Below, one piece after another: positions 1 to 9,061 of a stretch of DNA of 64,000 nt (position 1 is its first letter; every line of letters starts with the position of its first letter). The stretch lies in contig NZ_SOHM01000042.1 of assembly GCF_004403945.1 (NCBI RefSeq), positions 23,984-87,983 of the forward strand, written 5' to 3'. The position numbers and the translations under genes were made by a program. The notes beneath the pieces were generated by a model. The model was not told where the DNA came from. It ran no database searches and saw only the letters and a program-made list of their open reading frames with translations. Source of the DNA: Cryobacterium lactosi. Its GTDB lineage: Bacteria > Actinomycetota > Actinomycetes > Actinomycetales > Microbacteriaceae.

Positions 1-273
1 AAGGTGGAGCTGCGCACCGATCATGCCCGGACGAGGATCCCCTGGCCGTACCATCCAAAGCAGGGCGGTCGGCTCGCCGTGGATGGGTCCGGCATCTGGT
101 TCCGGGAACGGGCGGACAAACGCCCCAGCTACGACTACCAATTCGAAGCGTTCCGCGGAGCGGTAGAACACGGCGGTCCGAACGTCACGAACCCTGCAGC
201 GGTCACAGCCACAATGCGAACCATCGACCGCATCTACTCCGCTGCAGGCTTGCGAGTCCGCGAACCGAGCTAG
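1..273 (+). CDS. C-terminal end of a Gfo/Idh/MocA-family oxidoreductase (partial)
   Basis: The reading frame is open from the first base of the window and stops at TAG 271-273, so this is the 3' end of a gene that begins upstream. The last 50 residues (YDYQFEAFRGAVEHGG, then a TMRTIDRIYSAAGL segment) match the usual C-terminal end of NAD(P)-dependent sugar dehydrogenases of this family, where such a helix closes the substrate domain. The Rossmann half and catalytic lysine lie outside the window. It sits beside a sugar-acid catabolic island and may supply a sugar or inositol oxidation step, which is inference. The GTG at position 4 is probably an internal valine. Confidence 0.7.
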   Translation, partial: KVELRTDHARTRIPWPYHPKQGGRLAVDGSGIWFRERADKRPSYDYQFEAFRGAVEHGGPNVTNPAAVTATMRTIDRIYSAAGLRVREPS

Positions 274-323
274 CGCGAAACCGGCTCGCTCTCTATGTGA
301 AGGAGTGTTCACCCGCGAACGGG

Positions 324-1091
324 CTATCGGATGAGGGAGCGCGCTTCTTTCTCGAGATTCTTGTAGGCGGAGAAGACGGTGGTGGTGTCGTGGCCGGTGG
401 TCAGCATCCGCGCGCCGTGGTCATGCCAGTAGGCGGCCATTTCCGGGCCGTCGCAGTGCATCCCGACAACGATGCCGGCGGCGTTGCCGACGTCTATCAC
501 GCGCTGGATGTGGTCGCGCATCACGTCCGAGTCGCGGTAGGTCCGGCCGCCGAGTCCCACGCTCAGCGCGAGGTCGAACGGTCCAACATATATCGCGTCG
601 ATGCCGGGAGTATTGACGATGTCGTCAAGGTTGTCGAGCGCGGTCGCTGTCTCGATCTGCACAACGCAGAGCACCTTCGCGTTGGTTTCATCGGAATCCT
701 GCGCGCCGTCGAGGTCAGCGTAGAGCGGGCCGAAGCTACGGTTTCCGCCGAGCAAACCGTCCGCCTTCGCAGGATAACGGCATGCGTCCGCGGCGCGCTT
801 CGCCTGTTCCGCCGTCTCAACCAGGGGCACGATGACACCGTCGGCGCCGAGGTCGAGCGCACGGGTGATGAACTCCTCGCGGTTTGCTGAGACACGCACG
901 AGTGTAGTCACGGGGGTGCCGCGCAACATCCGAACCACACCCTCCACGGTCGCCCAGTTGGTAAAGCCGTGCTGCATGTCTACGGTGATGTAGTCGAACC
1001 CGGCTTTTCCCGCCATCTCGAGCACGATCGGGTCGCGGAGGATGCACCAAAGTCCGATGCCGGTTCCGCCTTGTTCCCAAATTGTCTTCAC
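324..1091 (-). CDS. HpcH/HpaI-family aldolase for a 2-keto-3-deoxy sugar acid
   Basis: 255 residues, the normal length for class II pyruvate aldolases of this family. They cleave 2-keto-3-deoxy acids to pyruvate and an aldehyde using a divalent metal. Visible family marks are DMQHG near residue 40 (catalytic His), LVRV near 65 (Arg that binds the pyruvate carboxylate), and the metal ligands in QIETATALDN and VGPFDLALS. It is the last gene of the minus-strand operon, 87 bp after the SDR gene. In context it gives an aldolytic exit from the same keto-deoxy acid that the SDR/FAH branch would oxidise and hydrolyse. The sugar cannot be read from the sequence. Confidence 0.88.
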   Translation of the reverse strand: MKTIWEQGGTGIGLWCILRDPIVLEMAGKAGFDYITVDMQHGFTNWATVEGVVRMLRGTPVTTLVRVSANREEFITRALDLGADGVIVPLVETAEQAKRAADACRYPAKADGLLGGNRSFGPLYADLDGAQDSDETNAKVLCVVQIETATALDNLDDIVNTPGIDAIYVGPFDLALSVGLGGRTYRDSDVMRDHIQRVIDVGNAAGIVVGMHCDGPEMAAYWHDHGARMLTTGHDTTTVFSAYKNLEKEARSLIR

Positions 1092-1178
1092 GTTGATGAT
1101 CGCTTTCTATCGTTGTCGTGCATGGTTGAAGGAACACAGTGGACGCCCATGCCGGGCCGCAGGGCGCACGAGTCCCAG

Positions 1179-1856
1179 TCAGTATGTGGCGCGGCCTCCG
1201 CTGATGTCGTAGACAGCTCCGGTGGAGAAGCTGACCTTGTCGGAGGCGAGCCAGGCGACCAGCTCGGCAACTTCCTCGGCTCGACCGACGCGCTTCATCG
1301 GGATGAGGCTGGTGATGTGCGCGAGAACCTCGGGGGCGGTGGTGTCGTTCATCGGGGTTTCAATGACGGCGGGTGCGATGACGTTCACCAGGATGCCGCT
1401 GGTGGCGAGCTCCTTGCCGAGGGACTTGGTCATCGCGATCACCGCGGCCTTCGAGGCGGAGTAGGCGGAGAGGTTCGGGTTGCCGTCCTTGCCGGCCATG
1501 CTCGCGAAGTTGACGATGCGGCCCCACCCCTTGTCCCGCATGCCGGGAATGAACGCCCGGGCCATGTTGAAGGTGCCGCGCACATTGACGGCAAAGACCT
1601 TGTCCCACTCGGCGTCGGCAACTTCCCATAGCGGCTTGTTCGGGCCGACGATGCCCGCGCAGTTGATGAGGATGTCGATCGGCCCGACGTCGGCGGCTGC
1701 GGCATCCACGGCGGCCGAGTCTGAGACGTCGACGACCACGTCCGATCCAGGGGCCAGGTCGAAGCGGATGACCTTGACCCCGTCTTCGGCGAGCCGGGTG
1801 GCGGCTGCCGCTCCCAGGCCGCTCATGCTTCCGGTGATAACGGCTGTCTTCGTCAT
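1179..1856 (-). CDS. SDR-family NAD(P)-dependent oxidoreductase, probably a 2-keto-3-deoxy acid dehydrogenase
   Basis: 225 residues, a classical short-chain dehydrogenase. The TGSMSGLG nucleotide-binding motif is near residue 8, NCAG near 65, catalytic Ser in NFASMAG near 118, and the YSASK catalytic pair near 131. The start ATG overlaps the stop of the upstream FAD/Fe-S gene (ATGA), so the two are translationally coupled. In known L-fucose and L-rhamnose diketo-hydrolase pathways an SDR oxidises the 2-keto-3-deoxy acid to a 2,4-diketo acid, the substrate of an FAH-family hydrolase such as the one encoded at 8201-9061. That assignment is inferred from gene company. Confidence 0.88.
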   Translation of the reverse strand: MTKTAVITGSMSGLGAAAATRLAEDGVKVIRFDLAPGSDVVVDVSDSAAVDAAAADVGPIDILINCAGIVGPNKPLWEVADAEWDKVFAVNVRGTFNMARAFIPGMRDKGWGRIVNFASMAGKDGNPNLSAYSASKAAVIAMTKSLGKELATSGILVNVIAPAVIETPMNDTTAPEVLAHITSLIPMKRVGRAEEVAELVAWLASDKVSFSTGAVYDISGGRATY

Positions 1857-4720
1857 TGCAGTGCCTTCGTTTGGGTGGGTCGGGTGGCCCGCTCGAGGGT
1901 TTCGAGCAGGTGTTCGTATTCATGTCCGGTGGCCCGGGTCAGCCCCAGTTCACAGGTACGGTTCGTCGACGCATACGCGTCGAACGACCGGGACGTCACA
2001 GATGCCGCTTCCCGGGCAGTTGCTGACGCCGTCAACTCGGGGTGCAACATGCCGCGGTCACCGGCGAACGCACAACATCCCCATCCGTCCGGGATGACGA
2101 CCTCGGCAGCGATAGCGCCCGCGATGCGGGAGAGCGCTTCGTTGGTGCCGAGGTGGGTGGATGAGCACGTTGGATGCAGGGCGAGAGAGCCGATTGGGGC
2201 GGTCACGGTGAGTAGCCCCAGCACCCGGTCGTCCACGAACTCGACAGCGTCGATGATTCGCAGGCCGGGAAATCGGCGATCGCTGGAGTGGAGGAGCTTT
2301 TCCACCCCCTCGGTGCACGATGCCGCGTCGACCACCACCGGGAGCCTCCCGTGGTCGGACGCCTCCCAGAGGGCGGGGAGAACGCGTTCCCGCATCTGGT
2401 CGTACCCGTCGGTGAGGCCCTTGGACTTCCAGGGTGTCCCGCAGCACATGGTCGCGATTCCGTTGGGTGTGCGCAACGGTACGCCGGCTCGCTCGCACAG
2501 GTCGAGGAACGCGCCGGTGACTCCGGGTGCGCCTTCGGCGGGGCCGAACATGGTGCCGATGCAGGCGGCGAAGTAGACGGCCTCAGGATTCTCCTGTGCG
2601 ATCGACCGGCGGGGGAAACCGCCGCCCGGCAGGTCCTTCTCCCACAGCGGCACGGTGTCCTTGCCGATGACCGCGCGGGCTACCGATGCAGCCCCGGTGA
2701 CCAGGGGTGCGGGGAGTTTCTTGACGGTGTCCATCACGAAGCCGCCGATGTTGGTACCCGCATCCCAGTGTTGGGCGGCTGCCTTCCAGACGGCTTGCGC
2801 GAGGCCGTTCTGCTTCTCATTGCGCAGGCGGCGAACGAGGTCGCCCGTGTCAATCAGCACCGGGCAGGCCGTGGCGCACATGCCGTCAACGGCGCAGGTG
2901 TCGATTCCGTCGTACTGGTAGTCCGCCTCAAGGCTCTTCAGTAGTTCTGTGTTCCCGGCCGCCGCGGCGTCGGCCATCTCCCGGCGCAGCACGATGCGCA
3001 GGCGCGGTGTCAGGGTAAGGTCCTTGCTCGGGCAGACAGGTTCGCAATATCCGCATTCGACACAACGGTCGACCTCTTTCTCGACCGTTGGGGTGACCTT
3101 GAGGTTCGAGATGTGGGAGCTGGGGTCCTCGTTGAGTAAGACACCGGGGTTGAGTAAACCGGCAGGGTCGGCGAGGCGCTTGACCTCCTGCATCACGCCG
3201 TACAGTTCGTCGCCGTACTGCCGGCGGACGAACGGCGCCATGATGCGGCCGGTTCCGTGCTCGGCCTTGAGGGTGCCGTCATTGCCCAGGACGAGGTCGA
3301 CCATCTCGTCGGTGAATGCCACGTAGCGCTTGAGCGACGCGGCATCACTGAAGCGTTCGTTCAAGAGGAAGTGGATGTTGCCGTCCTTCGCGTGGCCGAA
3401 GATGACGCTGTCCTCATAATGATGCTTGTCGAAAAGTTCGACGAGTTGCTTGCAGGTGTCGAGCAGTGCGGGCACCGGCACGGCGATGTCCTCGAGCAGG
3501 GCGGTCGTGCCGGACGGACGGTTCCCGGCGACGGTGGCGTACAAACCCTTCCGGATGTGCCACAGCGCCGCGCGAGTCTTCGGGTCGGGGCTGAGCTGCG
3601 CACCGGAGGCCAGGGGCAGGCTCTCTAGGAGCGGACGGCTGGACTCCATCCGGTCGAGCAGCAGATCTCGGGAGTCGGTCTGGTGTTCGACCAGGAGGGC
3701 CGCGTGAGACTCGACGTTCAACGCGCGCAGGGCGCCGACGGCCTGCGGGTCGCGCTGGGCGACGCGGAGGGATGTCGCGTCGAGCAGTTCGATGGTCGCG
3801 AATCCGGAGGCGACCAAGTCGGGGAGAGCGCCGGTGGCATGATCAAGGTCGTTGAAGATGAGGAACCCAGTGGCCAGGTGCGACAGGGTCGGCAGGGTGC
3901 GGAAGGTAGCGGAGGCCACGAACGCCAGGGTGCCCTCGCTGCCGACCACGAGATGGAGCAGAATCTGAATGGCGCTGTCGTGGTCGACAAAAGAGTTGAG
4001 CCCGTAGCCCATCGTGTTCTTGATCGCGTACAGGGTTGCGATGGTGGCCATTGACGCGGGGTGTGCGCGCACCCGGTCGCGGAGGCGGAGCAGGCCCGCG
4101 TGTAGCTCGGGTTCAAGGGCTCGGAGGCGGGAGTCTGCATCCGTGTCGGCGGTGTCGATGACCGCGCCGCGGGGCAGCACGAGAACCGCGGACTCGAGCG
4201 TGCGATAGGTGTTGAACTCGGTGCCGCAGGACATCCCGGAGGAGTTGTTGGCGACGACGCCGCCGATCGTGCAGGCGCCCTCACTGGCCGGGTCGGGTCC
4301 GAGCTTGCGTTTGTAAGCGGATAGCCGGGCATTCACGGCCCGCACGGTCGCGCCAGGTTGCACGCGCACGCGCAGTCCGCTGTCGAGTACCTCGATCTCC
4401 CGGAAGTTGCGACGGGTGTCGACCAGCACTCCGGCCGTGGAGGCCTGGCCGCTGAGGCTGGTGCCGCCGGAGCGGAAGGTGAGCGGGACGCCCTGTGCGG
4501 CGCTGGCCCGCAGCAGCCCGGCGATGTGGTCGACTCCGGTCGGCGTGACGACCGCCTGGGGGGTCAGAAGGTAATGGGACGCATCATGCGCCTGGCCGAG
4601 ACGGTCGGATGGCCGAGAGTGCAGACCGTCCGGCACGACGTCCTCGAGCGCGGCCAGGAGTGCGGGATCAACGGCGGGCAGGCGCGGCGGCATGCCGAGC
4701 GTGAGGCTAGTGCGACTCAC
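1853..4720 (-). CDS. FAD-linked oxidase / Fe-S two-domain dehydrogenase, D-lactate dehydrogenase-like
   Basis: 955 residues, the length of fused FAD/Fe-S 2-hydroxyacid dehydrogenases. The N-terminal half is a PCMH-type FAD domain (TFRSGGTSLSGQ near residue 80; GGVVANNSSGM near 153) followed by a linked-oxidase C-terminal domain ending near residue 530. Next come two cysteine clusters, CVECGYCEPVCP near 560 and a CAVDGMCATACP motif near 610, and then a GlpC-like cysteine-rich region with CCGTPW and a late CCAFAG. Family members oxidise D-lactate or other 2-hydroxy acids and pass electrons to the respiratory chain. The gene overlaps the dehydratase gene by 14 bases. It would re-oxidise the lactate released by the FAH hydrolase. 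Confidence 0.88.
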   Translation of the reverse strand: MSRTSLTLGMPPRLPAVDPALLAALEDVVPDGLHSRPSDRLGQAHDASHYLLTPQAVVTPTGVDHIAGLLRASAAQGVPLTFRSGGTSLSGQASTAGVLVDTRRNFREIEVLDSGLRVRVQPGATVRAVNARLSAYKRKLGPDPASEGACTIGGVVANNSSGMSCGTEFNTYRTLESAVLVLPRGAVIDTADTDADSRLRALEPELHAGLLRLRDRVRAHPASMATIATLYAIKNTMGYGLNSFVDHDSAIQILLHLVVGSEGTLAFVASATFRTLPTLSHLATGFLIFNDLDHATGALPDLVASGFATIELLDATSLRVAQRDPQAVGALRALNVESHAALLVEHQTDSRDLLLDRMESSRPLLESLPLASGAQLSPDPKTRAALWHIRKGLYATVAGNRPSGTTALLEDIAVPVPALLDTCKQLVELFDKHHYEDSVIFGHAKDGNIHFLLNERFSDAASLKRYVAFTDEMVDLVLGNDGTLKAEHGTGRIMAPFVRRQYGDELYGVMQEVKRLADPAGLLNPGVLLNEDPSSHISNLKVTPTVEKEVDRCVECGYCEPVCPSKDLTLTPRLRIVLRREMADAAAAGNTELLKSLEADYQYDGIDTCAVDGMCATACPVLIDTGDLVRRLRNEKQNGLAQAVWKAAAQHWDAGTNIGGFVMDTVKKLPAPLVTGAASVARAVIGKDTVPLWEKDLPGGGFPRRSIAQENPEAVYFAACIGTMFGPAEGAPGVTGAFLDLCERAGVPLRTPNGIATMCCGTPWKSKGLTDGYDQMRERVLPALWEASDHGRLPVVVDAASCTEGVEKLLHSSDRRFPGLRIIDAVEFVDDRVLGLLTVTAPIGSLALHPTCSSTHLGTNEALSRIAGAIAAEVVIPDGWGCCAFAGDRGMLHPELTASATAREAASVTSRSFDAYASTNRTCELGLTRATGHEYEHLLETLERATRPTQTKALQ

Positions 4721-6422
4721 GGGAGACCTTGTGACCTGACGAACCCTGCAGGAAGTCGAGGTCGGCGCCGGTGTCGGCGCCCATGACGTGGTCGACGTAG
4801 AGCCTTTCCCAGCCGCGCTTCGGGTTGGCGAACCCGTCGGTGGTCGCCTTGTTGGGGGAGCGGAGGTTCAGCTCCTCATGTGACACATCGAGGGTCAGGC
4901 GCCGTTTCGGCACGTCGAGGATGATGTAGTCGCCGTTTTCCACGATCGCCAAAGCTCCACCGGCGGCGGCCTCGGGCGTGACGTGGAGGACGACGGTACC
5001 GTAGGCGGTGCCGCTCATCCGGCCATCACTGATGCGCACCATGTCGCGGACGCCGCGCTCGAGGAGTTTTTTGGGCAGCGGCATGTTGGCGACCTCAGGC
5101 ATTCCCGGGTATCCCTTGGGGCCGCAACCGCGAAGTACGAGCACGGAGTTCTCGTCGACGTCGAGGTCGGGGTCGTCGATGCGGGCGTGCATGTCCTCGA
5201 TCGTGTCGAACACGACGGCCTTGCCGCGGTGGGTGAGCAGGTGGGGGGAGGCGGCGGCGGGCTTGATGATGGCGCCGCCCGGTGCCAGGTTTCCGCGCAA
5301 GACCGAGATCCCGGCGTCGGGAATTAGCGGGGTCGCGCGCACGGTGATGACCTCGTGGTCCCAGATCTGTGCGGAGTCGAGGTAATCCACGAGCGGCTTG
5401 CCGGTGACGGTGAGGGCCGTCGGGTCGAGGAGATCCTTCACCTCCCGGAGCACGGAGAGGAGGCCACCGGCGCGTTGGAAGTCGTCCATGAGGAAGCGGC
5501 CGGCGGGCTGCAGGTTCACCAGCAACGGCACGCCCGACCCGATGTGGTCGAAGTCGTCAAGGCTCAGATCGATGCCGAGTCGGCCGGCGATGGCCAGGAG
5601 GTGTACGACGGCGTTGGTGGAGCCACCGATCGCGGCCAGGGCGACGATCGCGTTGTGGAAGGAGCCCTTGGTGAGGAACGTGCTCGGGCTCCGGGCCTCG
5701 GCGATGAGCTGGACGATCAGGCGGCCGGTCTCGTGGGAGCTCTCGAGCAGGCGGCTGTCGGCGGCGGGTGTGCCCGCGAGTCCGGGGATGATCGTGCCGA
5801 GGGCTTCGGCCACGAGCGCCATCGTCGACGCGGTGCCCATTGTGTTGCAGTGCCCCTTGCTGGAGATCATCGATGATTCGCTCTTGAGGAACTGCTCCTG
5901 GCTGAGCGTGCCGCCCCGGACCTCTTCGCTTAGGCGCCACACGTCGGTGCCGCAGCCGAGAGGGACGCCCTGGAAGGTGCCGGTCTTCATCGGCCCACCC
6001 GGCACAACGATAGCGGGAAGGTCGACGGATGCCGCGGCCATGAGCAGGGCCGGGATCGTCTTGTCGCAGCCGCCTAGCAACACGACGCCGTCGATGGGGT
6101 TGGCGCGAAGCATCTCTTCCGTCGCCATGGCCATCATGTTGCGCCACAGCATGGCGGTCGGCCGTACCTGCGTCTCGCCGAGAGACACCACAGGGAGATT
6201 TAGGGGAATGCCACCGGCTTCGTAGATGCCGGCCTTCACGCTTTCCATGACCTCGTTTAGGTGGGAGTTGCACGGGGTGAGGTCCGAGGCGGAGTTGGCG
6301 ATTGCGATGTGCGGGCGACCGTCGAAGGCGTTCTCCGGCAGGCCTCGGCGCATCCAGGCCCGGTGGATGTAGGAATTGCGATCGGTACCCGCGTACCACT
6401 CTGAGCTGCGTTGCTCCACCAC
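4707..6422 (-). CDS. IlvD/Edd-family sugar-acid dehydratase
   Basis: 571 residues from the GTG at 6422, the usual IlvD/Edd length. The protein starts close to the family signature RSSEWYAGTDRNSYIHR. The frame stays open up to 6812, but that extension runs into the divergent IclR gene and lacks family sequence; GGAAGAAG lies just before the GTG and supports this start. Further marks are GGCDKTIPALL (Fe-S ligand Cys), SKGHCNTMGTAS, IGGSTNAVVHLLAI and SDGRMSGTAYG near the C-terminus. Members that act on sugar acids (arabonate, xylonate, fuconate and similar) dehydrate them to 2-keto-3-deoxy acids. It is first in the minus operon and so is probably controlled by the divergent regulator. Confidence 0.9.
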   Translation of the reverse strand: MVEQRSSEWYAGTDRNSYIHRAWMRRGLPENAFDGRPHIAIANSASDLTPCNSHLNEVMESVKAGIYEAGGIPLNLPVVSLGETQVRPTAMLWRNMMAMATEEMLRANPIDGVVLLGGCDKTIPALLMAAASVDLPAIVVPGGPMKTGTFQGVPLGCGTDVWRLSEEVRGGTLSQEQFLKSESSMISSKGHCNTMGTASTMALVAEALGTIIPGLAGTPAADSRLLESSHETGRLIVQLIAEARSPSTFLTKGSFHNAIVALAAIGGSTNAVVHLLAIAGRLGIDLSLDDFDHIGSGVPLLVNLQPAGRFLMDDFQRAGGLLSVLREVKDLLDPTALTVTGKPLVDYLDSAQIWDHEVITVRATPLIPDAGISVLRGNLAPGGAIIKPAAASPHLLTHRGKAVVFDTIEDMHARIDDPDLDVDENSVLVLRGCGPKGYPGMPEVANMPLPKKLLERGVRDMVRISDGRMSGTAYGTVVLHVTPEAAAGGALAIVENGDYIILDVPKRRLTLDVSHEELNLRSPNKATTDGFANPKRGWERLYVDHVMGADTGADLDFLQGSSGHKVSRESH

Positions 6423-6470
6423 GAGGACTTCTTCCGTTTGTTGAAATCTATGTATAACATGTGGAACACC
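6423..6470. promoter_or_regulatory. Divergent promoter/operator region between dehydratase operon and iclR
   Basis: Only 48 bp separate the two divergent starts, so both promoters and any operator must overlap here. A -10-like TATAAC lies at 6453-6458, 12 bases before the ATG at 6471, which would suit a leaderless iclR transcript. Next to it GTGGAACAC (6461-6469) resembles half of the TGGAAC-type operators bound by IclR regulators, and ACATGT overlaps the -10. No good -35 is visible. Binding is inferred. Confidence 0.45.
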
Positions 6471-7274
6471 ATGAAAGCTACTGCTCCCGACATCCACACC
6501 GAACAGCAGACCGACGAGCGCCTCGTCGGGTCCGTTCGTGTTCTGGCCGTGTTGACCGAACTCGCGAAATATCCGGAGGGTGTCTCCCTGGACGAGATGG
6601 CCCGCACGGTCGACAGTCCCAAACCCACAGTGCACCGGGCACTCGCCTCGCTGTGCAAGGCCGGCCTCGCAGCGAAGGACGGCCGGGGTCGCTACCTTCT
6701 CGGGGACGAGTTCCTCCGAATGGCGTTCGCCAACCATGAGCAACGACCCGACCACCTCCGTGTGCAGCCGATCCTCGACCGGCTGGCCGAACGGTACGGC
6801 GAGACGGCGCACTATGCCGTCCTAGACGGACACGACGTCGTCTATCGGGCCAAAGTGGACCCCGCTGTCGGTGCCATGCGACTGACGTCGACCATTGGCG
6901 GCCGCAATCCGGCACACGTGACCGGGGTGGGGAAGATGCTTCTTGCGCTCAAGCTCCCCACCATCGACACGGTGGAGGCGTGGGTCGGCGATAGACAGCT
7001 GGAACGTCGCACTGCCCGCAGCGCCGGAACCTCCCGGGAACTGCATGAGCAGTTGGAACTCGTCCGGGCCCGCGGGTACAGCGTCGATGACCAGGAGAAC
7101 GAGCCTGGCGTGAATTGCCTCGCCGTGCCGATCTACCTGACGTCACCCAGCGCGCCCAGCGGCGCGGTGAGCGTCAGCGCACTGGCCTACCGCACACCGC
7201 TCCAAACACTCATCGACGACTTGTCGGTCATCAGGTCCATCGTCGAGGGCAAGTCCGATGAGGAGCTCCAATGA
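6471..7274 (+). CDS. IclR-family transcriptional regulator
   Basis: 267 residues from ATG 6471, the typical length. Residues 15-75 form the winged helix-turn-helix (SVRVLAVLTELAKYPEG, then VDSPKPTVHRALASLCKAG). The rest is the effector-binding IclR domain, with HVTGVGKMLLA and the conserved C-terminal NCLAVPIY. Earlier in-frame ATGs at 6450 and 6459 are possible starts but would place the -10-like sequence inside the gene. Its stop overlaps the start of the lactonase gene (ATGA). Family members commonly repress the adjacent catabolic genes until a pathway intermediate binds; here both divergent operons are candidate targets. Confidence 0.9.
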   Translation: MKATAPDIHTEQQTDERLVGSVRVLAVLTELAKYPEGVSLDEMARTVDSPKPTVHRALASLCKAGLAAKDGRGRYLLGDEFLRMAFANHEQRPDHLRVQPILDRLAERYGETAHYAVLDGHDVVYRAKVDPAVGAMRLTSTIGGRNPAHVTGVGKMLLALKLPTIDTVEAWVGDRQLERRTARSAGTSRELHEQLELVRARGYSVDDQENEPGVNCLAVPIYLTSPSAPSGAVSVSALAYRTPLQTLIDDLSVIRSIVEGKSDEELQ

Positions 7275-8173
7275 CCGAGTACCACGCACACCCCCAGGCG
7301 GGCCAGCGACACGTGCTCGGCGAGGGTCCCGTCTGGGTATCCGAAACCTCGACCCTCATCTGGGTCGACGTCGAGCGCGGCACTGTTTTCGAAGGGACTT
7401 TGGTTGAAGGGGTCGTCGAACCGATTCGTCAGCTGGATTTCGATGGTCGTGTGGGAGCCGCGGTTCCCAGCGAGGACGGAGACATCCTGGTCGCCACGGA
7501 AAACCGGCTTCTTGTCGTCACGCCGGACGGCAAACGCCTGAACGGGCCCGTCATCGTGGCACCGGGGGTCGCCAGCCGCGCCAATGACGGAGCCTGTGAC
7601 CCGGCGGGGCGGGTCCTTATTGGCACCCTTGCCCTGGACGGCCGGGAAGGCGAGGAGACTCTGCATCGGCTGGAGACAGACGGCAGCCTCACCGTGGTCG
7701 ACTCCGACCTGACCCTGTCAAACGGCATCGCCTGGTCCCCGGATGGCGCACTCATGTACAGCACCGACACTGCCCCCGGCATCATCTGGGTGCGCGACTA
7801 CAACGTGGAATCCGGCGAGATCGGGCCGCGACGTCAGCACCTGCACATCGAGGCTGGATATCCCGACGGGATCTGCACCGACGCACAGGGCAACCTCTGG
7901 GTCGCCATCTGGGGAGAGGGAGAAGTGCGCTCCTTCGACCCTTCGGGCCGCCACACCGACACCGTGTTCGTCAACGCACCTCACGTCTCCAGCGTGGCAT
8001 TCGTCGGCGATGAACTCGACACCCTCCTCATCACGACCGCATCCCGTGACCTGGACGGCCCGGACCTCTTGACCTATCCCGATGCCGGCCGACTGTTCCT
8101 GGCCGACGTCGGAGCCACCGGGATGCCGAGCACACGTTGGGTGTTCGCGGGCACCCGCGCCGCCGTTCACTGA
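7271..8173 (+). CDS. SMP-30/gluconolactonase-family sugar lactonase
   Basis: 300 residues, a six-bladed propeller lactonase of the SMP-30/regucalcin group. The N-terminal EGPVW metal-ligand motif appears as LGEGPVWVSE near residue 16. The conserved SNGIAWSPDG (metal-binding Asn) is near 154, and the YPDGICTDAQGNLWVA strand near 197 carries the second half of the metal site. These enzymes open sugar lactones to aldonic acids using a bound divalent cation. It is translationally coupled to iclR and would make the acid used by the dehydratase. Confidence 0.9.
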   Translation: MTEYHAHPQAGQRHVLGEGPVWVSETSTLIWVDVERGTVFEGTLVEGVVEPIRQLDFDGRVGAAVPSEDGDILVATENRLLVVTPDGKRLNGPVIVAPGVASRANDGACDPAGRVLIGTLALDGREGEETLHRLETDGSLTVVDSDLTLSNGIAWSPDGALMYSTDTAPGIIWVRDYNVESGEIGPRRQHLHIEAGYPDGICTDAQGNLWVAIWGEGEVRSFDPSGRHTDTVFVNAPHVSSVAFVGDELDTLLITTASRDLDGPDLLTYPDAGRLFLADVGATGMPSTRWVFAGTRAAVH

Positions 8174-8200
8174 CCCCCCTACCTCAACAAGGAGACATCT

Positions 8201-9061
8201 ATGTACCTCATGCGCATCGGACCCGCAGGATCCGAGAAACCAGTAGCCCGCATCGACGACGACAGCTACGTCGACCTCTCCGACGTGGTCACCGACTTCA
8301 ACGAGGCATTCTTCGCATCCGGTGGCCTGGCACTTATCGCCCCAGTGGTCGACGCGCGACGTGCAAGCGGGGACGTCAGGAAGTTCGCCGGCGAACGGAT
8401 CGGCGCCCCCATCGCGCGCCCGCACCAGATCCTCTGCATCGGGCTCAACTACAGCGACCACGCCGCCGAAACCGGCCAGGCAGTGCCCGCCGAACCCATC
8501 CTGTTCACGAAGAGCCCCAACACGCTGATCGGACCGAATGATGACGTCCGGATCCCGCGGGGAGCCACCAAGCCCGACTGGGAGGTCGAACTCGGCATCG
8601 TGATCGGCAAACGAGCCAGCTACCTCGACTCGGTCGAAGACGCCGCCGACTACATCGCCGGCTTCACCGTCGTCAACGACGTGAGCGAACGTGCCTTCCA
8701 ACTCGAACGCAACGGACAATGGTCGAAAGGCAAGTCGAGTGAGACCTTCAACCCGGCCGGACCATGGCTTGTGACATCCGACGAAATCGACAACGTGCAC
8801 GACCTCGGCATGTGGCTGGACGTGAGCGGGGTGCGCCGGCAGACCGGCTCCACGTCGACGATGATCTTCGACCCGTTCTTCATCGTGCACTACCTGTCGC
8901 AGTTCCTCGTCCTCGAGCCCGGCGATCTCATCAACACCGGAACTCCTCCGGGCGTGGGAATGGGGTTCACGCCGCCTATCTGGCTCCAGGCCGGGGACGT
9001 CATGGAACTAGGGATCGACGGGCTGGGCGCCCAGCGCCAGACCGTGATCGCGCCTCGATGA
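8201..9061 (+). CDS. Fumarylacetoacetate hydrolase-family protein, candidate 2,4-diketo-3-deoxy acid hydrolase
   Basis: 286 residues. ILCIGLNYSDHAAE near residue 80 is the family catalytic His region. KPDWEVELGIVIG near 125 supplies Glu metal ligands, and FTVVNDVSERAFQ near 155 supplies the Asp. NTGTPPGVGMGFTPP near 245 is the conserved glycine-rich closing loop. AAGGAGAC lies a few bases before ATG 8201. In described L-rhamnose and L-fucose pathways enzymes of this family split 2,4-diketo-3-deoxy acids to pyruvate and lactate. The SDR and lactate-type dehydrogenase in the divergent operon fit that use. The family also includes other C-C hydrolases and isomerases, so the substrate is inferred. 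Confidence 0.88.
   Translation: MYLMRIGPAGSEKPVARIDDDSYVDLSDVVTDFNEAFFASGGLALIAPVVDARRASGDVRKFAGERIGAPIARPHQILCIGLNYSDHAAETGQAVPAEPILFTKSPNTLIGPNDDVRIPRGATKPDWEVELGIVIGKRASYLDSVEDAADYIAGFTVVNDVSERAFQLERNGQWSKGKSSETFNPAGPWLVTSDEIDNVHDLGMWLDVSGVRRQTGSTSTMIFDPFFIVHYLSQFLVLEPGDLINTGTPPGVGMGFTPPIWLQAGDVMELGIDGLGAQRQTVIAPR

Noticed and set aside
4..273. Taking the GTG at position 4 as a true start of an 89-residue protein
   Set aside because: The sequence matches the C-terminus of a ~350-residue family and the frame is open to the window edge.
297..890. Large plus-strand frames over 0.3-6 kb, such as 297-890 and 5398-6225
   Set aside because: Mirror frames of well-supported minus-strand enzymes in GC-rich DNA; no motifs of their own.
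6423..6812. Long N-terminal extension of the dehydratase to 6812
   Set aside because: It overlaps the divergent iclR gene and carries no dehydratase-family sequence; GTG 6422 has a good ribosome site.
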